A stretch of 64,000 bases of DNA from Apiosordaria backusii (taxonomy: Eukaryota > Ascomycota > Sordariomycetes > Sordariales > Lasiosphaeriaceae): contig JAUKTV010000014.1 in assembly GCA_030549205.1 (NCBI GenBank), positions 620,001 to 684,000 on the forward strand, in the 5' to 3' direction. Shown in pieces: positions 9,644 to 18,226 of this stretch (position 1 is its first letter; the number at the start of each line of letters is the position of its first letter). Below the pieces are notes generated by a model, which did not search any database, was not told the DNA's origin, and saw only the letters and a list, made by a program, of their open reading frames with translations. Position numbers and translations under genes: made by a program.

Positions 9644-12600
9644 GGTTCGTTGCTGGTTCCCATGAGTTGTCTGTGTCCGGGTAGTCCAGCCAGCTGACTA
9701 AATACTCCAGTTGTCCGCTACTAATACGAGAGTCTAGTACCTCTTCCACGTCGTACTCTTCTTCTTCGTCCTCGGCTTCTACTTGTGTGTCTGGGCTGGC
9801 AGCCCGTGGTGCCGGTTCCAAGAGTGAAATGTGGAAGACGTTTGACCGTAGCCGCATAGTACTTGGTAGCTTAAGCCTGAATGCTGTTTCCGATATTTTC
9901 TCCTCGACCGTAAAAGGTCCCACCCTCCTGTGGTCCAGCTTTTTACTTGGTCGTTTTGTGCGCAAATTCCGTGTTGAAAGAAATACTTTATCCCCCCTCT
10001 TCAAGCGAGGTCCCTCGAGCCGTTTGACGTTGTAGTATTTGCGCATGCGTTCCCGAACGAACTCGAGTTCTTCCTTGAGTTTGGCGTGCAGCATGTGTAG
10101 CTTCCCTGCCTTCGCTGCCGCCCTAGGCACTCTTGCCTCTGGTCCTTGCCGTAGATCTGCCTCGAAACCATAATTCGCGAAGAATGGCGTGACTTTTGTC
10201 GTTTCCGTGGGTGCTGTGTTGTAGGCGAGTTGTGCTGCTGGCAAAAGTTCAACCCAGTTGTCTTGTTCGAAATTGATGTAGTTCCGAAGGTACTGTTCAA
10301 CGATCTGGTTGAGCCTTTCTGTTTGACCGTCCGTCTGTGGGTGATATGCTGACGATGCCTTGCTCTTCACTCCTACTTGCTCCATTAGAGCCTTCCAAAA
10401 CTTCGACACAAACTTGGTATCGCGGTCCGTAATGAATTCCCTTGGCCATGTGTGTGTCGCCGTAACGTTCCGAAACACCACATCTGCCAATTGTTCCGCC
10501 GTCCAAGTCTCCCTGTAGGGCAAGAAATATGCCCACTTGGTGAGTCTGTCGACGACCGTGAGGATGCTGTCATACTTGACTCCTGTGACCGTGTCCTTGG
10601 AATGTGGTAGCTTGGTGATAAAGTCCATCGTCACTGAGCTCCATGGTTGTTCTGCCACTGGTAATGGCTCCAAGAATCCGTAAGGCTTGTGTCTCTCTGC
10701 CTTCGTTCTCCTGCAAAGGTCACATTCTCGCAGCGTTTCCTCAACATCCTTCCTCAGTCCTGGCCAATTGAAGTGTTGTTTGATCTTCTCTGTTGTCTTG
10801 GCCACTCCCATGTGTCCACCGAGCTTCGACTCGTGGATCTCCCGAATCAATGCCTTCCGTTGCTCTGGTTCGACGTAAGCTCGATTGTGATACCAGAGTC
10901 GGTAATTGTCGTCCTTCTGGATCCCCAAAGATTCCAGTTCAGCCCATCGTTCCTGCTCGTCACTGCCGATGTTGCTCTGATACTTGTTGGCTGTTGATTC
11001 TTCTCGGTACACCGCGCAACACTCAGCCCACTGCTGGAGCGGGTGCCTCAGTGTGCCTTCTGCTGTCTCCTGCAGCAATGGTGGCGATTCCTCCGCCACT
11101 TTCTCTTCGTGGTGATCCGCCCTTCTGCTTAGAGCGTCCGCTCTCGCGTTCTCGGATCCCTTCTTGTAATGAATCTGAAAATTGAACTCAGACAGGAATT
11201 CCGACCACCTGCCTTGCCTGGCGTTGAGAACCTTGGTGGTAGTGAAATACTTCAAGTTTTTGTGATCCGTGTAGACCTGAACCTCGTAGTTGGTTCCGCT
11301 GAGGTATGGCCTCCATTCCTCAAAAGCCTCGATGATGGCAAGCAGCTCTTTGTCGTGGATGGGGTAGTTCTTGCGTGGTCCTTCCAGCTTCTTCGAAAAG
11401 AACGCTACCGGGTGCAACTTCCCGTCCTGGTCTCGTTGCCCTAGCTGTCCTCCGATGGCGTAGTCGGAAGCGTCTGTCTCAACTTCGAAAGGTCGTCCTG
11501 GATCCGGAAGCTTGAGCACTGGGTCCGCCGTAACGGCGTTCTTGATGGCTTGAAAAGCCTCTTCCTGTTCTTCTTTCCACTTGAACTCGGCGTCCTTCTT
11601 GGTTAGGTCGTTCAATGGTTTTGCAATGGCGCCGTAATTCCGTATGAACATTCGATAAAAATTGGTGAATCCCAGAAACTCTCGAACCCTGGTCTTCAGC
11701 TGTTCGGGTGTTCCTCCCTGTGGTCTCGGCCAGTCCTTGACTGCCGCGATCTTCCCTGGTTCCATTCGCACTTCTCCCGGCGAGATCAGATACCCGAGGT
11801 AGACCGTTTCCTGCACATGGAACTCGCTCTTGTCCTTGTTGACCGATAGTCCTGCTCCATGTAGCGCGTCCAAAATTTCCTTGACGTGCTGTTTGTGTTC
11901 TTCCAGAGTGCGTGAGTAGATGAGGACATCGTCGAGATAACAAACTGCTGTTTTGTCGAGATACTGGCGAATCGTGTGATCAACGAGGGCCTGGAAAGTT
12001 GCTGGTGCATTTGTAAGCCCGAACGGCATGACGAGATACTCGAAATGCCCGTAAGGCGTGCGAAAAGCCGTCTTCCATTCGTCTCCCTTCTTGATTCGTA
12101 TGTGCGCGTACCCAACTGGCATATCAAGTCTGGTGAACCATTGTGCCCCTGACAGTTGACTTCGCAGCCGCGAAATCAATGGCAGTGGGTAACCGTTCTT
12201 CACCGTTTCCTGATTCAGCTGTCGATAATCCACACACAGTCGTGGGCTCCCATCCTTCTTCGGCACGAAGAAGACAGGATATCCAGCCGGCGATGTGGAT
12301 GCTCTGATGTGTCCCCTCTTGATATTCTCGTCCAAATACTTCCGTAACTCCTCACTCTGCTTGTCGTTGGTGTGGTAGACCTGGAAGAGCTTGAGCTTTG
12401 CTCCGTCCTTGAGCTTGATCTCGTGGTCCCATGGTCCCCTATCTGGTAGACCCTGAAGGTGTTTTGCCGTGAACACTGGATGCCCTTGATATTCCGGCGG
12501 TACCTCCTTTTTCTCGCTTTTCTTCAAATTGTTGTAATAAGCGTATTTGTCCTTCATTGCTGCCGCAATTTCCACCAACGCAACTGTTCCTACCAACCCT

Positions 12601-13277
12601 ACTTCTTCGATCTTGCCGCCTGTGTCGATTGAGTACACCAGTATTTCTCGTGTCTCTTGCGGTGGTGCCGTGGAGGGTGCTTGTCCTGCACTCTGCTCCT
12701 GCCGTGCCCCTGATCTCCCATCGTTGGTTGGATACTCCCGATATGTCCTCGGTCGTAGGTGGCCACCATCCTTCCAACGGATGTCTGGGTCGTAGTCCTC
12801 GTGCCATGGCTGACCTAGAATCATGTCCTTTTCTGGTCCCATGTCCACGATGTCGAAAATCACTGTCGTTGTTTTTCCTGACACTGTGATGTCCAGTGGT
12901 AGCGTCTCTCTGCTTACCAACTGCGTGGGGAAAGGTCCTTTCATGATGACCTCTTCCTTCTTCTTTCTCCATGGAACTCGGGCTTGTTGCACAAATCTTG
13001 GTGAAATCAAGTCCGCTTCTGCTCCACTGTCCACGAGTGCTTGCGTTTGGAAACCCTTCCAACGTGCTGCTACTCGCAATCTCTTGTCTTTCATACCCCT
13101 CCTCTGTACAGCAGCGACCTCGCTGATGTGTAGCTCGTGGTCCTTTAGAGGTTTGCGGCCTCCGCGAAAGGCCGTGGCCCTTTTCCCGACTGTTGTTGTG
13201 CCTCCAGAGCGTCCTCCTTCATCGAACTGTCCAGCAGCTCGAAATCGGCTAACCATCGTCGTTGGGCTTCCTTCCAC
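9525..13277 (-). CDS. pol: Pol polyprotein (protease, RT, RNase H, integrase, chromodomain)
   Basis: The 1,250-codon frame has no internal stop. It contains the aspartic protease motif DSGA (frame residues 83-86) and reverse transcriptase with YLDD (447-450) after MPFGLTNAPATFQ. RNase H begins ETDASDYAIGG. The integrase HHCC zinc domain (HESKLGGHMG ... CDLC) is followed by the DDE core (VVDRLTKWAYF, DRDTKF, and YHPQTDGQTER carrying the last acidic region). A C-terminal chromodomain contains YLVSWLDYPDTDNSWEP. The frame is -1 relative to gag and overlaps it by 133 bases. The upstream ATG at 13277 is therefore probably not used; translation should enter by frameshift at 13181-13187. The last 119 bases lie under the antisense ORF. 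Confidence 0.96.
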   Translation of the reverse strand: MEGSPTTMVSRFRAAGQFDEGGRSGGTTTVGKRATAFRGGRKPLKDHELHISEVAAVQRRGMKDKRLRVAARWKGFQTQALVDSGAEADLISPRFVQQARVPWRKKKEEVIMKGPFPTQLVSRETLPLDITVSGKTTTVIFDIVDMGPEKDMILGQPWHEDYDPDIRWKDGGHLRPRTYREYPTNDGRSGARQEQSAGQAPSTAPPQETREILVYSIDTGGKIEEVGLVGTVALVEIAAAMKDKYAYYNNLKKSEKKEVPPEYQGHPVFTAKHLQGLPDRGPWDHEIKLKDGAKLKLFQVYHTNDKQSEELRKYLDENIKRGHIRASTSPAGYPVFFVPKKDGSPRLCVDYRQLNQETVKNGYPLPLISRLRSQLSGAQWFTRLDMPVGYAHIRIKKGDEWKTAFRTPYGHFEYLVMPFGLTNAPATFQALVDHTIRQYLDKTAVCYLDDVLIYSRTLEEHKQHVKEILDALHGAGLSVNKDKSEFHVQETVYLGYLISPGEVRMEPGKIAAVKDWPRPQGGTPEQLKTRVREFLGFTNFYRMFIRNYGAIAKPLNDLTKKDAEFKWKEEQEEAFQAIKNAVTADPVLKLPDPGRPFEVETDASDYAIGGQLGQRDQDGKLHPVAFFSKKLEGPRKNYPIHDKELLAIIEAFEEWRPYLSGTNYEVQVYTDHKNLKYFTTTKVLNARQGRWSEFLSEFNFQIHYKKGSENARADALSRRADHHEEKVAEESPPLLQETAEGTLRHPLQQWAECCAVYREESTANKYQSNIGSDEQERWAELESLGIQKDDNYRLWYHNRAYVEPEQRKALIREIHESKLGGHMGVAKTTEKIKQHFNWPGLRKDVEETLRECDLCRRTKAERHKPYGFLEPLPVAEQPWSSVTMDFITKLPHSKDTVTGVKYDSILTVVDRLTKWAYFLPYRETWTAEQLADVVFRNVTATHTWPREFITDRDTKFVSKFWKALMEQVGVKSKASSAYHPQTDGQTERLNQIVEQYLRNYINFEQDNWVELLPAAQLAYNTAPTETTKVTPFFANYGFEADLRQGPEARVPRAAAKAGKLHMLHAKLKEELEFVRERMRKYYNVKRLEGPRLKRGDKVFLSTRNLRTKRPSKKLDHRRVGPFTVEEKISETAFRLKLPSTMRLRSNVFHISLLEPAPRAASPDTQVEAEDEEEEYDVEEVLDSRISSGQLEYLVSWLDYPDTDNSWEPATNLNCPEKLEDFHRRNPGRPGPGRPGGGRSGERRPTRRSNQ

Positions 13278-15169
13278 TTCTTGTTCCTGGCACTTTTCTG
13301 CGTCTTTTTCTTGCTGCGTGCCTTATATCCTTTGGGGCTGGCCTCGTGGTGCTTTCGGGCCTTTGCTCGTAGATGGAAAGCGCAATCGGCACTCTTACAC
13401 CACGTCAAACCATATTCCTTCTCGTTGGCGGTGTTCTCTCCCCAGCCTGTCACCCACTCGAGGCAGCACCTTGCGTACCTGGGCGTGACATGTATGACCT
13501 GGAATTCCTCCAGCTTGACTGGGTCCTCCTGTTTCCACAGGAAATAATCGTTCAATTCTTCGTCCGGCGCTCCCCACCTTGCGAGAGTCCTCGACACCGG
13601 TATCGGTTGGTCTGTCTGGGTGACCTCTCTGACCGGCCAGTGCCCGTTCAGGGTCTTTGACTGGTAGTGTTCCGCGCATCCATGAGCGATGCACTGGAAC
13701 CATGGCACTCTCCTGTGCTCTGGGTGTCTTGGGTGAACCTGTGGTGTGTCTCCTTCGCAGGGAGTATACCACCTGTGAGCTGGGATCTCTCCTGGCGCCA
13801 GTGCGAGTCCCACGCTGGCCACTGGTCGCATTGCCCAGAACTCATCCCAAGTTTCTCCGTGCTCGTTGAGCCGCATGAGGTCTCCAACGAACTCTTCCTC
13901 CGGAATGGTCCATCGTTCGTTACCCTGCCTGAGCTGTGCAAGCGATGGGCTGTCGGTCGTGGCGAAAACCTGCCTTAGTCTCCGCAAGGTTTCCTCAGAG
14001 GGTCCTGGAGCCGTGTTTTCTTCTAGCCGGGTGGCTCCCCTGGTCGGCAGTTCTTGTCCCACAACACGGTCTTCTCCCTCAGAGTCGACTGTTAATTCTC
14101 CTTCCTGAGTCTCATGCTCATAGTCGCTGTCGGTGTAGTCGTCCGCTGAGTCCAGGAATCCATCGTTGCCGTACTCAATGCTTGAGATCTCAACAACCCG
14201 CGTTGTCTTCGCAACTGCCGCCGCCTCCTTTTCCTTCCAGCTGAGCTGCTTGGGTGCCCGACAATCTCTTTTGAAGTGTCCCATCTTTCCGCAGTTGAAG
14301 CATTTGACATCGTTCTTCCCCTTGAACCGCTTCTGGACCGCGTCCACCTCCATAGGTCCCGCGTGAGTAGTCCCTGAGACGTGAGTCCCATAAGGCCTTC
14401 TCTTCCTCTTGTCATTGGGGCGGTAGGGTCCCTGCACGCGTGCGCCCTTGCGCTCCTTGCGGCGCTGATACTGCCGATCGTCGATGCGGACCGCCATCGC
14501 GATGTACTCGTCGATAGTCTCCGGCCGCTCCTGTTGGTACAGCTCATCCTTGACTTCTTCCTTAAGCCCGTTGTAGAACAACTGCATCAACCCTTCGTCG
14601 TTGATCTCGCTGCGGAGTGCATCCGTCCGAAACACTGCAGCGTAGTCGGCAGCAGACCTGGTCTGCTTAAGGTTGGCCAGTCGTTCCTGGGCACGCCTGC
14701 CCTCGTCGTACTCTCCAAACACCTCCTTGATCTTCTCCTCAAAACCCTTGTACGATTTGAAACACTTCTTGGTGACATCCTCCCTCTCGTCGTGTTGGTT
14801 GTCGAAATAGTCTCCCAGAATCGGCTCGAACCAGGTGAGTGCCTTGTCCTTGAGCCTGGACGCAGCGTACACCACCTTGGACTCTTCGTCCGGGAAACGA
14901 GAAGGGTAGTACCGAAAATATGCCTTGAGCTGGATCAAAAATCCCCCCAGTTCTCCTTTGGCACCTCCATAGCGGTCGGGTGCCTCGAGCTTGGCACGCT
15001 CTCCTTCCTTACGCAAGGTGCCAATCTCCTGGTGGAGCATGGCGTTCTCCTGTGTGAGGGTATCATGGGAGAGGCGTGACTTGTCCTCAAGCTCCTGGAT
15101 GCGAGCGAGGAGTTGGTCGATGGTGGGTTGGGTTGAGGTTCCTCCCTTGGTGTCGGTGTTTCCGGCCAT
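13145..15169 (-). CDS. gag: Gag polyprotein with long C-terminal extension
   Basis: The 674-residue protein starts at the first ATG after the primer site. A short coiled coil (about 17-58) precedes the capsid-like region (about 60-240). A CCHC zinc knuckle, CFNCGKMGHFKRDC, spans residues 290-303. Unusually, about 370 residues follow the knuckle. That extension is first acidic, then contains two similar Cys/His motifs (CIAHGCAEH and CKSADCAFH, each C-x4-C-x2-H), and ends in a Lys/Arg-rich segment and the frameshift site. Most Ty3 Gags end soon after the knuckle. The frame is open throughout. Confidence 0.95.
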   Translation of the reverse strand: MAGNTDTKGGTSTQPTIDQLLARIQELEDKSRLSHDTLTQENAMLHQEIGTLRKEGERAKLEAPDRYGGAKGELGGFLIQLKAYFRYYPSRFPDEESKVVYAASRLKDKALTWFEPILGDYFDNQHDEREDVTKKCFKSYKGFEEKIKEVFGEYDEGRRAQERLANLKQTRSAADYAAVFRTDALRSEINDEGLMQLFYNGLKEEVKDELYQQERPETIDEYIAMAVRIDDRQYQRRKERKGARVQGPYRPNDKRKRRPYGTHVSGTTHAGPMEVDAVQKRFKGKNDVKCFNCGKMGHFKRDCRAPKQLSWKEKEAAAVAKTTRVVEISSIEYGNDGFLDSADDYTDSDYEHETQEGELTVDSEGEDRVVGQELPTRGATRLEENTAPGPSEETLRRLRQVFATTDSPSLAQLRQGNERWTIPEEEFVGDLMRLNEHGETWDEFWAMRPVASVGLALAPGEIPAHRWYTPCEGDTPQVHPRHPEHRRVPWFQCIAHGCAEHYQSKTLNGHWPVREVTQTDQPIPVSRTLARWGAPDEELNDYFLWKQEDPVKLEEFQVIHVTPRYARCCLEWVTGWGENTANEKEYGLTWCKSADCAFHLRAKARKHHEASPKGYKARSKKKTQKSARNKKWKEAQRRWLADFELLDSSMKEDALEAQQQSGKGPRPFAEAANL
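13156..13187 (-). promoter_or_regulatory. -1 programmed ribosomal frameshift signal between gag and pol
   Basis: The minus strand carries the heptamer G GGA AAA (plus coordinates 13187-13181) in the correct gag frame (codons Gly-Lys). After a 6-base spacer comes a perfect 6-bp stem CGGCCT/AGGCCG with a 7-base loop (13174-13156). Slippage by one base back enters the pol frame. The site lies 34 bases upstream of the gag stop, inside the gag/pol overlap. Confidence 0.85.
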
Positions 15170-15216
15170 GGCGTTAACTTGGTGCCTTCAACTTATCCGA
15201 TGACAGAGTTGAAGTG

Positions 15217-15225
15217 AGTATGCAA
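15217..15225 (-). other. Probable self-priming primer-binding site
   Basis: Two bases inside the 5' LTR the minus strand reads TTGCATACT. This is the exact complement of AGTATGCAA, found in the LTR at 15374-15366, about 34 bases past the TATATATA box (15415-15408), where transcription should start. A transcript beginning there could fold back and prime reverse transcription, as in Tf1. No complement to a tRNA 3' end (TGG start) is present. Confidence 0.65.
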
Positions 15226-15227
15226 CG

Positions 15228-15618
15228 TGTGACGAACCCCTGTACAGAACCTCTGAAAGGGATACTCGGTTGAAGGCCACTTCTGACAATTGGTTCGGTG
15301 CAGCTAAACAGTGCACAACAAGATGTCTCAATGTAAACACAAGATACCGTGAATACAAGCTGTGATTGCATACTGCGGAACTATCTACAAGCTATCTAGT
15401 TCCTCCGTATATATAGACCCATGGATCACCTGGATCACGTTCCCTACAGGTGATCTGGATCACCTTTCCTTCCTGTGGCTCACTACGCTCACCGTGATCC
15501 TGTCGCCCTGCTCACCGGGATCACCGTGAGCCCGTCGCTCCACTCCCGATTGGTCCACAATGATTGGATAGGAGCGGCCCGTGCTCCGTGCGTTAGTTCT
15601 TCATCAACGATTGTGACA
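15228..15618 (-). repeat. 5' LTR of the complete element
   Basis: This is a 391-bp copy identical by eye to 8481-8871. It serves as the promoter for gag-pol: on the minus strand it has U3, then the TATATATA box, then the probable transcript start at about 15374. Confidence 0.95.
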
Positions 15619-15705
15619 AAGTATAATTATTATATTTACTATTATTAATATTAAGTTATAAAACTTAACCTAAAAATAAATATGCGCTTAAGTTAACTAT
15701 ACCTC

Positions 15706-16146
15706 TGTCACAAGTTAAACCAGCGGCAGGTCGTACAGTATGTGGGATGCGGGGACGTCCCGAGCCAATCATTAGGAGCTAGGAAGCAACCAGTGGGAAC
15801 GGACTAGAAGTGCTAGGGTGCCAAGACACACGAGCATGTTGCAGGATGCAAGATGCTCGGGGTGATCGAGGGCATAGCACGACGAGCACATCGCAGGATG
15901 CAAAGTGCTAGGAGCGATCGAGGCCATAGCACGACGAGCACTCGGATGACAAGAAGACTATATATACGGAGGAACTAGACAGCTTGTAAATAGTTCCGCA
16001 GTATGCAATCACAGCTTGTATTCACGGTATCTTGTGTTTACATTGAGACATCTTGTTGTGCACTGTTTAGCTGCACCGAACCAATTGTCAGAAGTTGCCT
16101 TCAACCGAGTATCCCTTTCAGAGGTTCTGCACAGGGGTTCGTCACA
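15706..16146 (-). mobile_element. Solo LTR 2, same family with a third U3 type
   Basis: The 441-bp sequence begins TGTCACA and ends GTCACA, flanked by ACCTC on both sides (15701-15705, 16147-16151). From the TATATATACGGAGG box onward it matches the other two LTRs closely. Its U3 is different from both and contains a 52-bp tandem duplication (15832-15883 and 15884-15935) plus the start of a third unit at 15936. As with solo LTR 1, U3-R-U5 reads left to right. Confidence 0.93.
15832..15945. repeat. 52-bp tandem repeat in the U3 of solo LTR 2
   Basis: Two imperfect 52-base units start at 15832 and 15884, and a truncated third unit (GAGCACTCGG) starts at 15936. Units share CAGGATGCAA and CATAGCACGAC blocks. 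The repeats sit upstream of the LTR TATA box. Confidence 0.85.
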
Positions 16147-16196
16147 ACCTCCAGTTAAGTATAGCAATTGTAAATTAGCTTTAGCGGCTTATATAG

Positions 16197-16730
16197 TATA
16201 AACACTATTTATCGCTCCTAGCAGGCATCAAGCAGTTGCAAAAGGCAGAGATATATAAAGTGCTATGGCAGTATCCGTATCCCAACATTGCACGGTATTA
16301 TGGCTGTGTGTTAGAGAACGGCAGGTTCCGCGGTATTTGCCTGCAGAGGTATTCTACAACGCTCAAGCAGCGCGTCGAGCGACACGCGAAGGCCAAGGAC
16401 GAACGCGAGCCGGCCCTGTCCGAGACGGAGAAGCGACCACTGGTGCAGGGCATCCGGGATGGTGTCGTACACCTGCACCTTGTGGGGCTGGTGCACAACG
16501 ACTTGAATCCGTCCAATGTCATGGTGGAGGACGATGCCACTATCATCATCGACTTCGACTTATGCCGGCGGCAGGGCGAGTCTATGGGCATGAAGGGCCC
16601 GACGCCGGGATGGGGGACCTACACCGAGTATGCAAACCAGGAGAGCGATGTGAGGAACTTGGATCAGATAGAGCGGTATTTGCTTGGGTTTGTTCTCAAT
16701 ATTAGAGCCTCTGCTTTGACCGAAGTATAA
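16197..16730 (+). pseudogene. Truncated protein-kinase-like fragment
   Basis: The open stretch has no convincing ATG near its start; it runs straight from a stop codon near the solo LTR and would need an upstream exon. It encodes part of a kinase fold: a hinge-like region (NIARYYGCVLENG), the catalytic loop HNDLNPSNVM (an HND variant of HRD, with the conserved Asn) and IIIDFDLC (DFD in place of DFG). The glycine-rich loop and the ATP-binding lysine of the N-lobe are missing. The solo LTR insertion ends only about 90 bases upstream. I read it as a relic of a fungal kinase-like gene truncated at its 5' side; an unrecognised first exon under the LTR cannot be excluded. Confidence 0.6.
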
Positions 16731-17822
16731 TTGTTGTTTCTTTCTCAGGCAGTCGTTGTCAAAGCAGCGGAGCGCACTATCGTGCTGCGCCCGCAGCCTA
16801 GAAACATACAGCACTATCCGTTAAATCCGCTGTCCGCCGTCTGCGGCTAAACATCACGATAAAATCACAACCATACGATACACTCTCTTTACTTTCCCAT
16901 GCATTTCGCATCCGTAATACGAACTATCATTGGCCTTTTCTCAATTCAATGCATCAGTGAAACGGGGAGGTTGCGCCCCGCCTTTGCCATACTGGAAGAA
17001 CGGCGAAGACAAAGCGGATGCGCTCAGACTCGACTCGACTCGCTTTTCCAAGCTTGGGGCGGCCGTGGTTGCATGTGCAAAAAGGGGTCTCACCTTTGTG
17101 GCGATGGAGATGAGGGAGACCGAGACGTCGGCGATTGTGTGTATCCCCCATAGCGGCAACCTTTCTACTGGTTCGGCAGGGAGACGGAACGTGCAGGATC
17201 GTCGAGGACGATATCTAGATCCGGCACGAAACGAAGCAAAGGGCATGAAAGCGCGATTCAACCCCGAGGTTGGCCTACGGATCTAAAAGTTCGTAGCGGT
17301 CGCAGCGACCTTTTCCATGGAAGACCCAGCCGTCCTGTTCAACTCTGTCCGCCCCGCCTGAGGCTGCAGCAACAATCATTTTATGCTCGTCGTGAACCTC
17401 TACCGGTGGGCCCAGCTGATCCGGGGTACACGTAGAGACATCTGTCCACGCAGTGTTGTATGGATCTGGCGTGTGAACACTGATCGATGCCTCACGGCGA
17501 TTCGGGACTTTGGCTATCTGAATAACTCACGACAACTGTCAACCCAGACCCACTGAGCAAGAGCTGTTGCCCGCCGTGGCAGTTACTTCCGACCAACACA
17601 CGACACGCAACATCAAGGCGGCTATTCACCATCCCCGATGCACGCTTTGCTCGAGTACTCTTTCCTGAGTAGAATCTCCCTTCCGAGTCATCCTTGAAAG
17701 CATTGCACCAAAAGGTCCCTGTTCATATGCCCCATTGCGAGCGCTCCTTTATTTTATAAAATAGATCATTCAACTTCTGTCTAAACCCTTCTCTTTCAAT
17801 CAATAATCGACACAAAATGCGG
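16731..17822. other. Intergenic region with no supported gene
   Basis: This is 1.1 kb after the kinase relic. A 118-codon frame at 16930-17286 exists, but it has no recognised motif, and the opposite strand is equally open. The region is likely a mix of old degraded coding DNA. No repeat or RNA gene is seen. Confidence 0.45.
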
Positions 17823-18221
17823 CTACTGGGACTGTAATTGCCAATCTACAAGCGCCGCGATGTTATCGCAGGCGAGCTTGCGGCAGCGCTCTGTACTGAG
17901 GTCGAGCCAGCCAGTGGCCCGTACAGTGATAACTTCTTCCCCCCTTCCTTTCCCCTCGTTCCCTTCATACTCTATTTCCTCATCCTCGTCGCCTTCATCG
18001 TCGCCTTCATCCTCTCTCTCCGGCTCACCATCTTGATGCTTGGTGAACAGTGACAGGTTGCCAACTGAGGAAACCAGGCTGGGCATGTGCGCCGGTTCGC
18101 CAAAGTCCGTCCTGTAGCAGACTAGCCACAATATGAAGTCGATGTCATGACAAGACTGGCAAAGGAGCGATGGCGCCGCAACGGACTCCTTTCGCCAGTT
18201 AGAGGTGACGTCATATTTCAT
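17823..18221 (-). CDS. Uncertain small ORF with acidic Glu/Asp run
   Basis: A 132-codon frame starts 6 bases after the stop of the PIG-L relic. It contains an acidic run rich in Glu/Asp/Gly (about residues 66-92) and no recognised domain. The low-complexity run and the position inside decayed DNA make a real gene doubtful. Confidence 0.2.
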   Translation of the reverse strand: MKYDVTSNWRKESVAAPSLLCQSCHDIDFILWLVCYRTDFGEPAHMPSLVSSVGNLSLFTKHQDGEPEREDEGDDEGDEDEEIEYEGNEGKGRGEEVITVRATGWLDLSTERCRKLACDNIAALVDWQLQSQ

Positions 18222-18226
18222 ACATA

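Larger units (their letters stand above)
8481..15618 (-). mobile_element. Complete Ty3/gypsy chromovirus (LTR retrotransposon)
   Basis: The 7,138-bp element has 391-bp LTRs at 8481-8871 and 15228-15618 that I find identical by eye, and a 5-bp target duplication AAGTA at 8476-8480 and 15619-15623. Gag and pol run on the minus strand in the order protease, reverse transcriptase, RNase H, integrase, chromodomain, which defines the chromovirus branch. A polypurine tract (8877-8887, read on the minus strand) and a self-priming-type primer site (15217-15225) sit next to the LTRs. All frames are open. Identical LTRs plus intact frames mean a very recent insertion. Although it lies inside a RIP-like island, the element itself shows no RIP bias. 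An extra antisense ORF lies near its 3' end. Confidence 0.96.

Noticed and set aside
13145..15169. Plus-strand ORFs across gag
   Set aside because: They are shadows of the GC-rich third positions of gag; gag has the zinc knuckle and is clearly real.
16930..17286. 118-codon plus-strand ORF
   Set aside because: No motif, leader or splice support; the opposite strand is similarly open.
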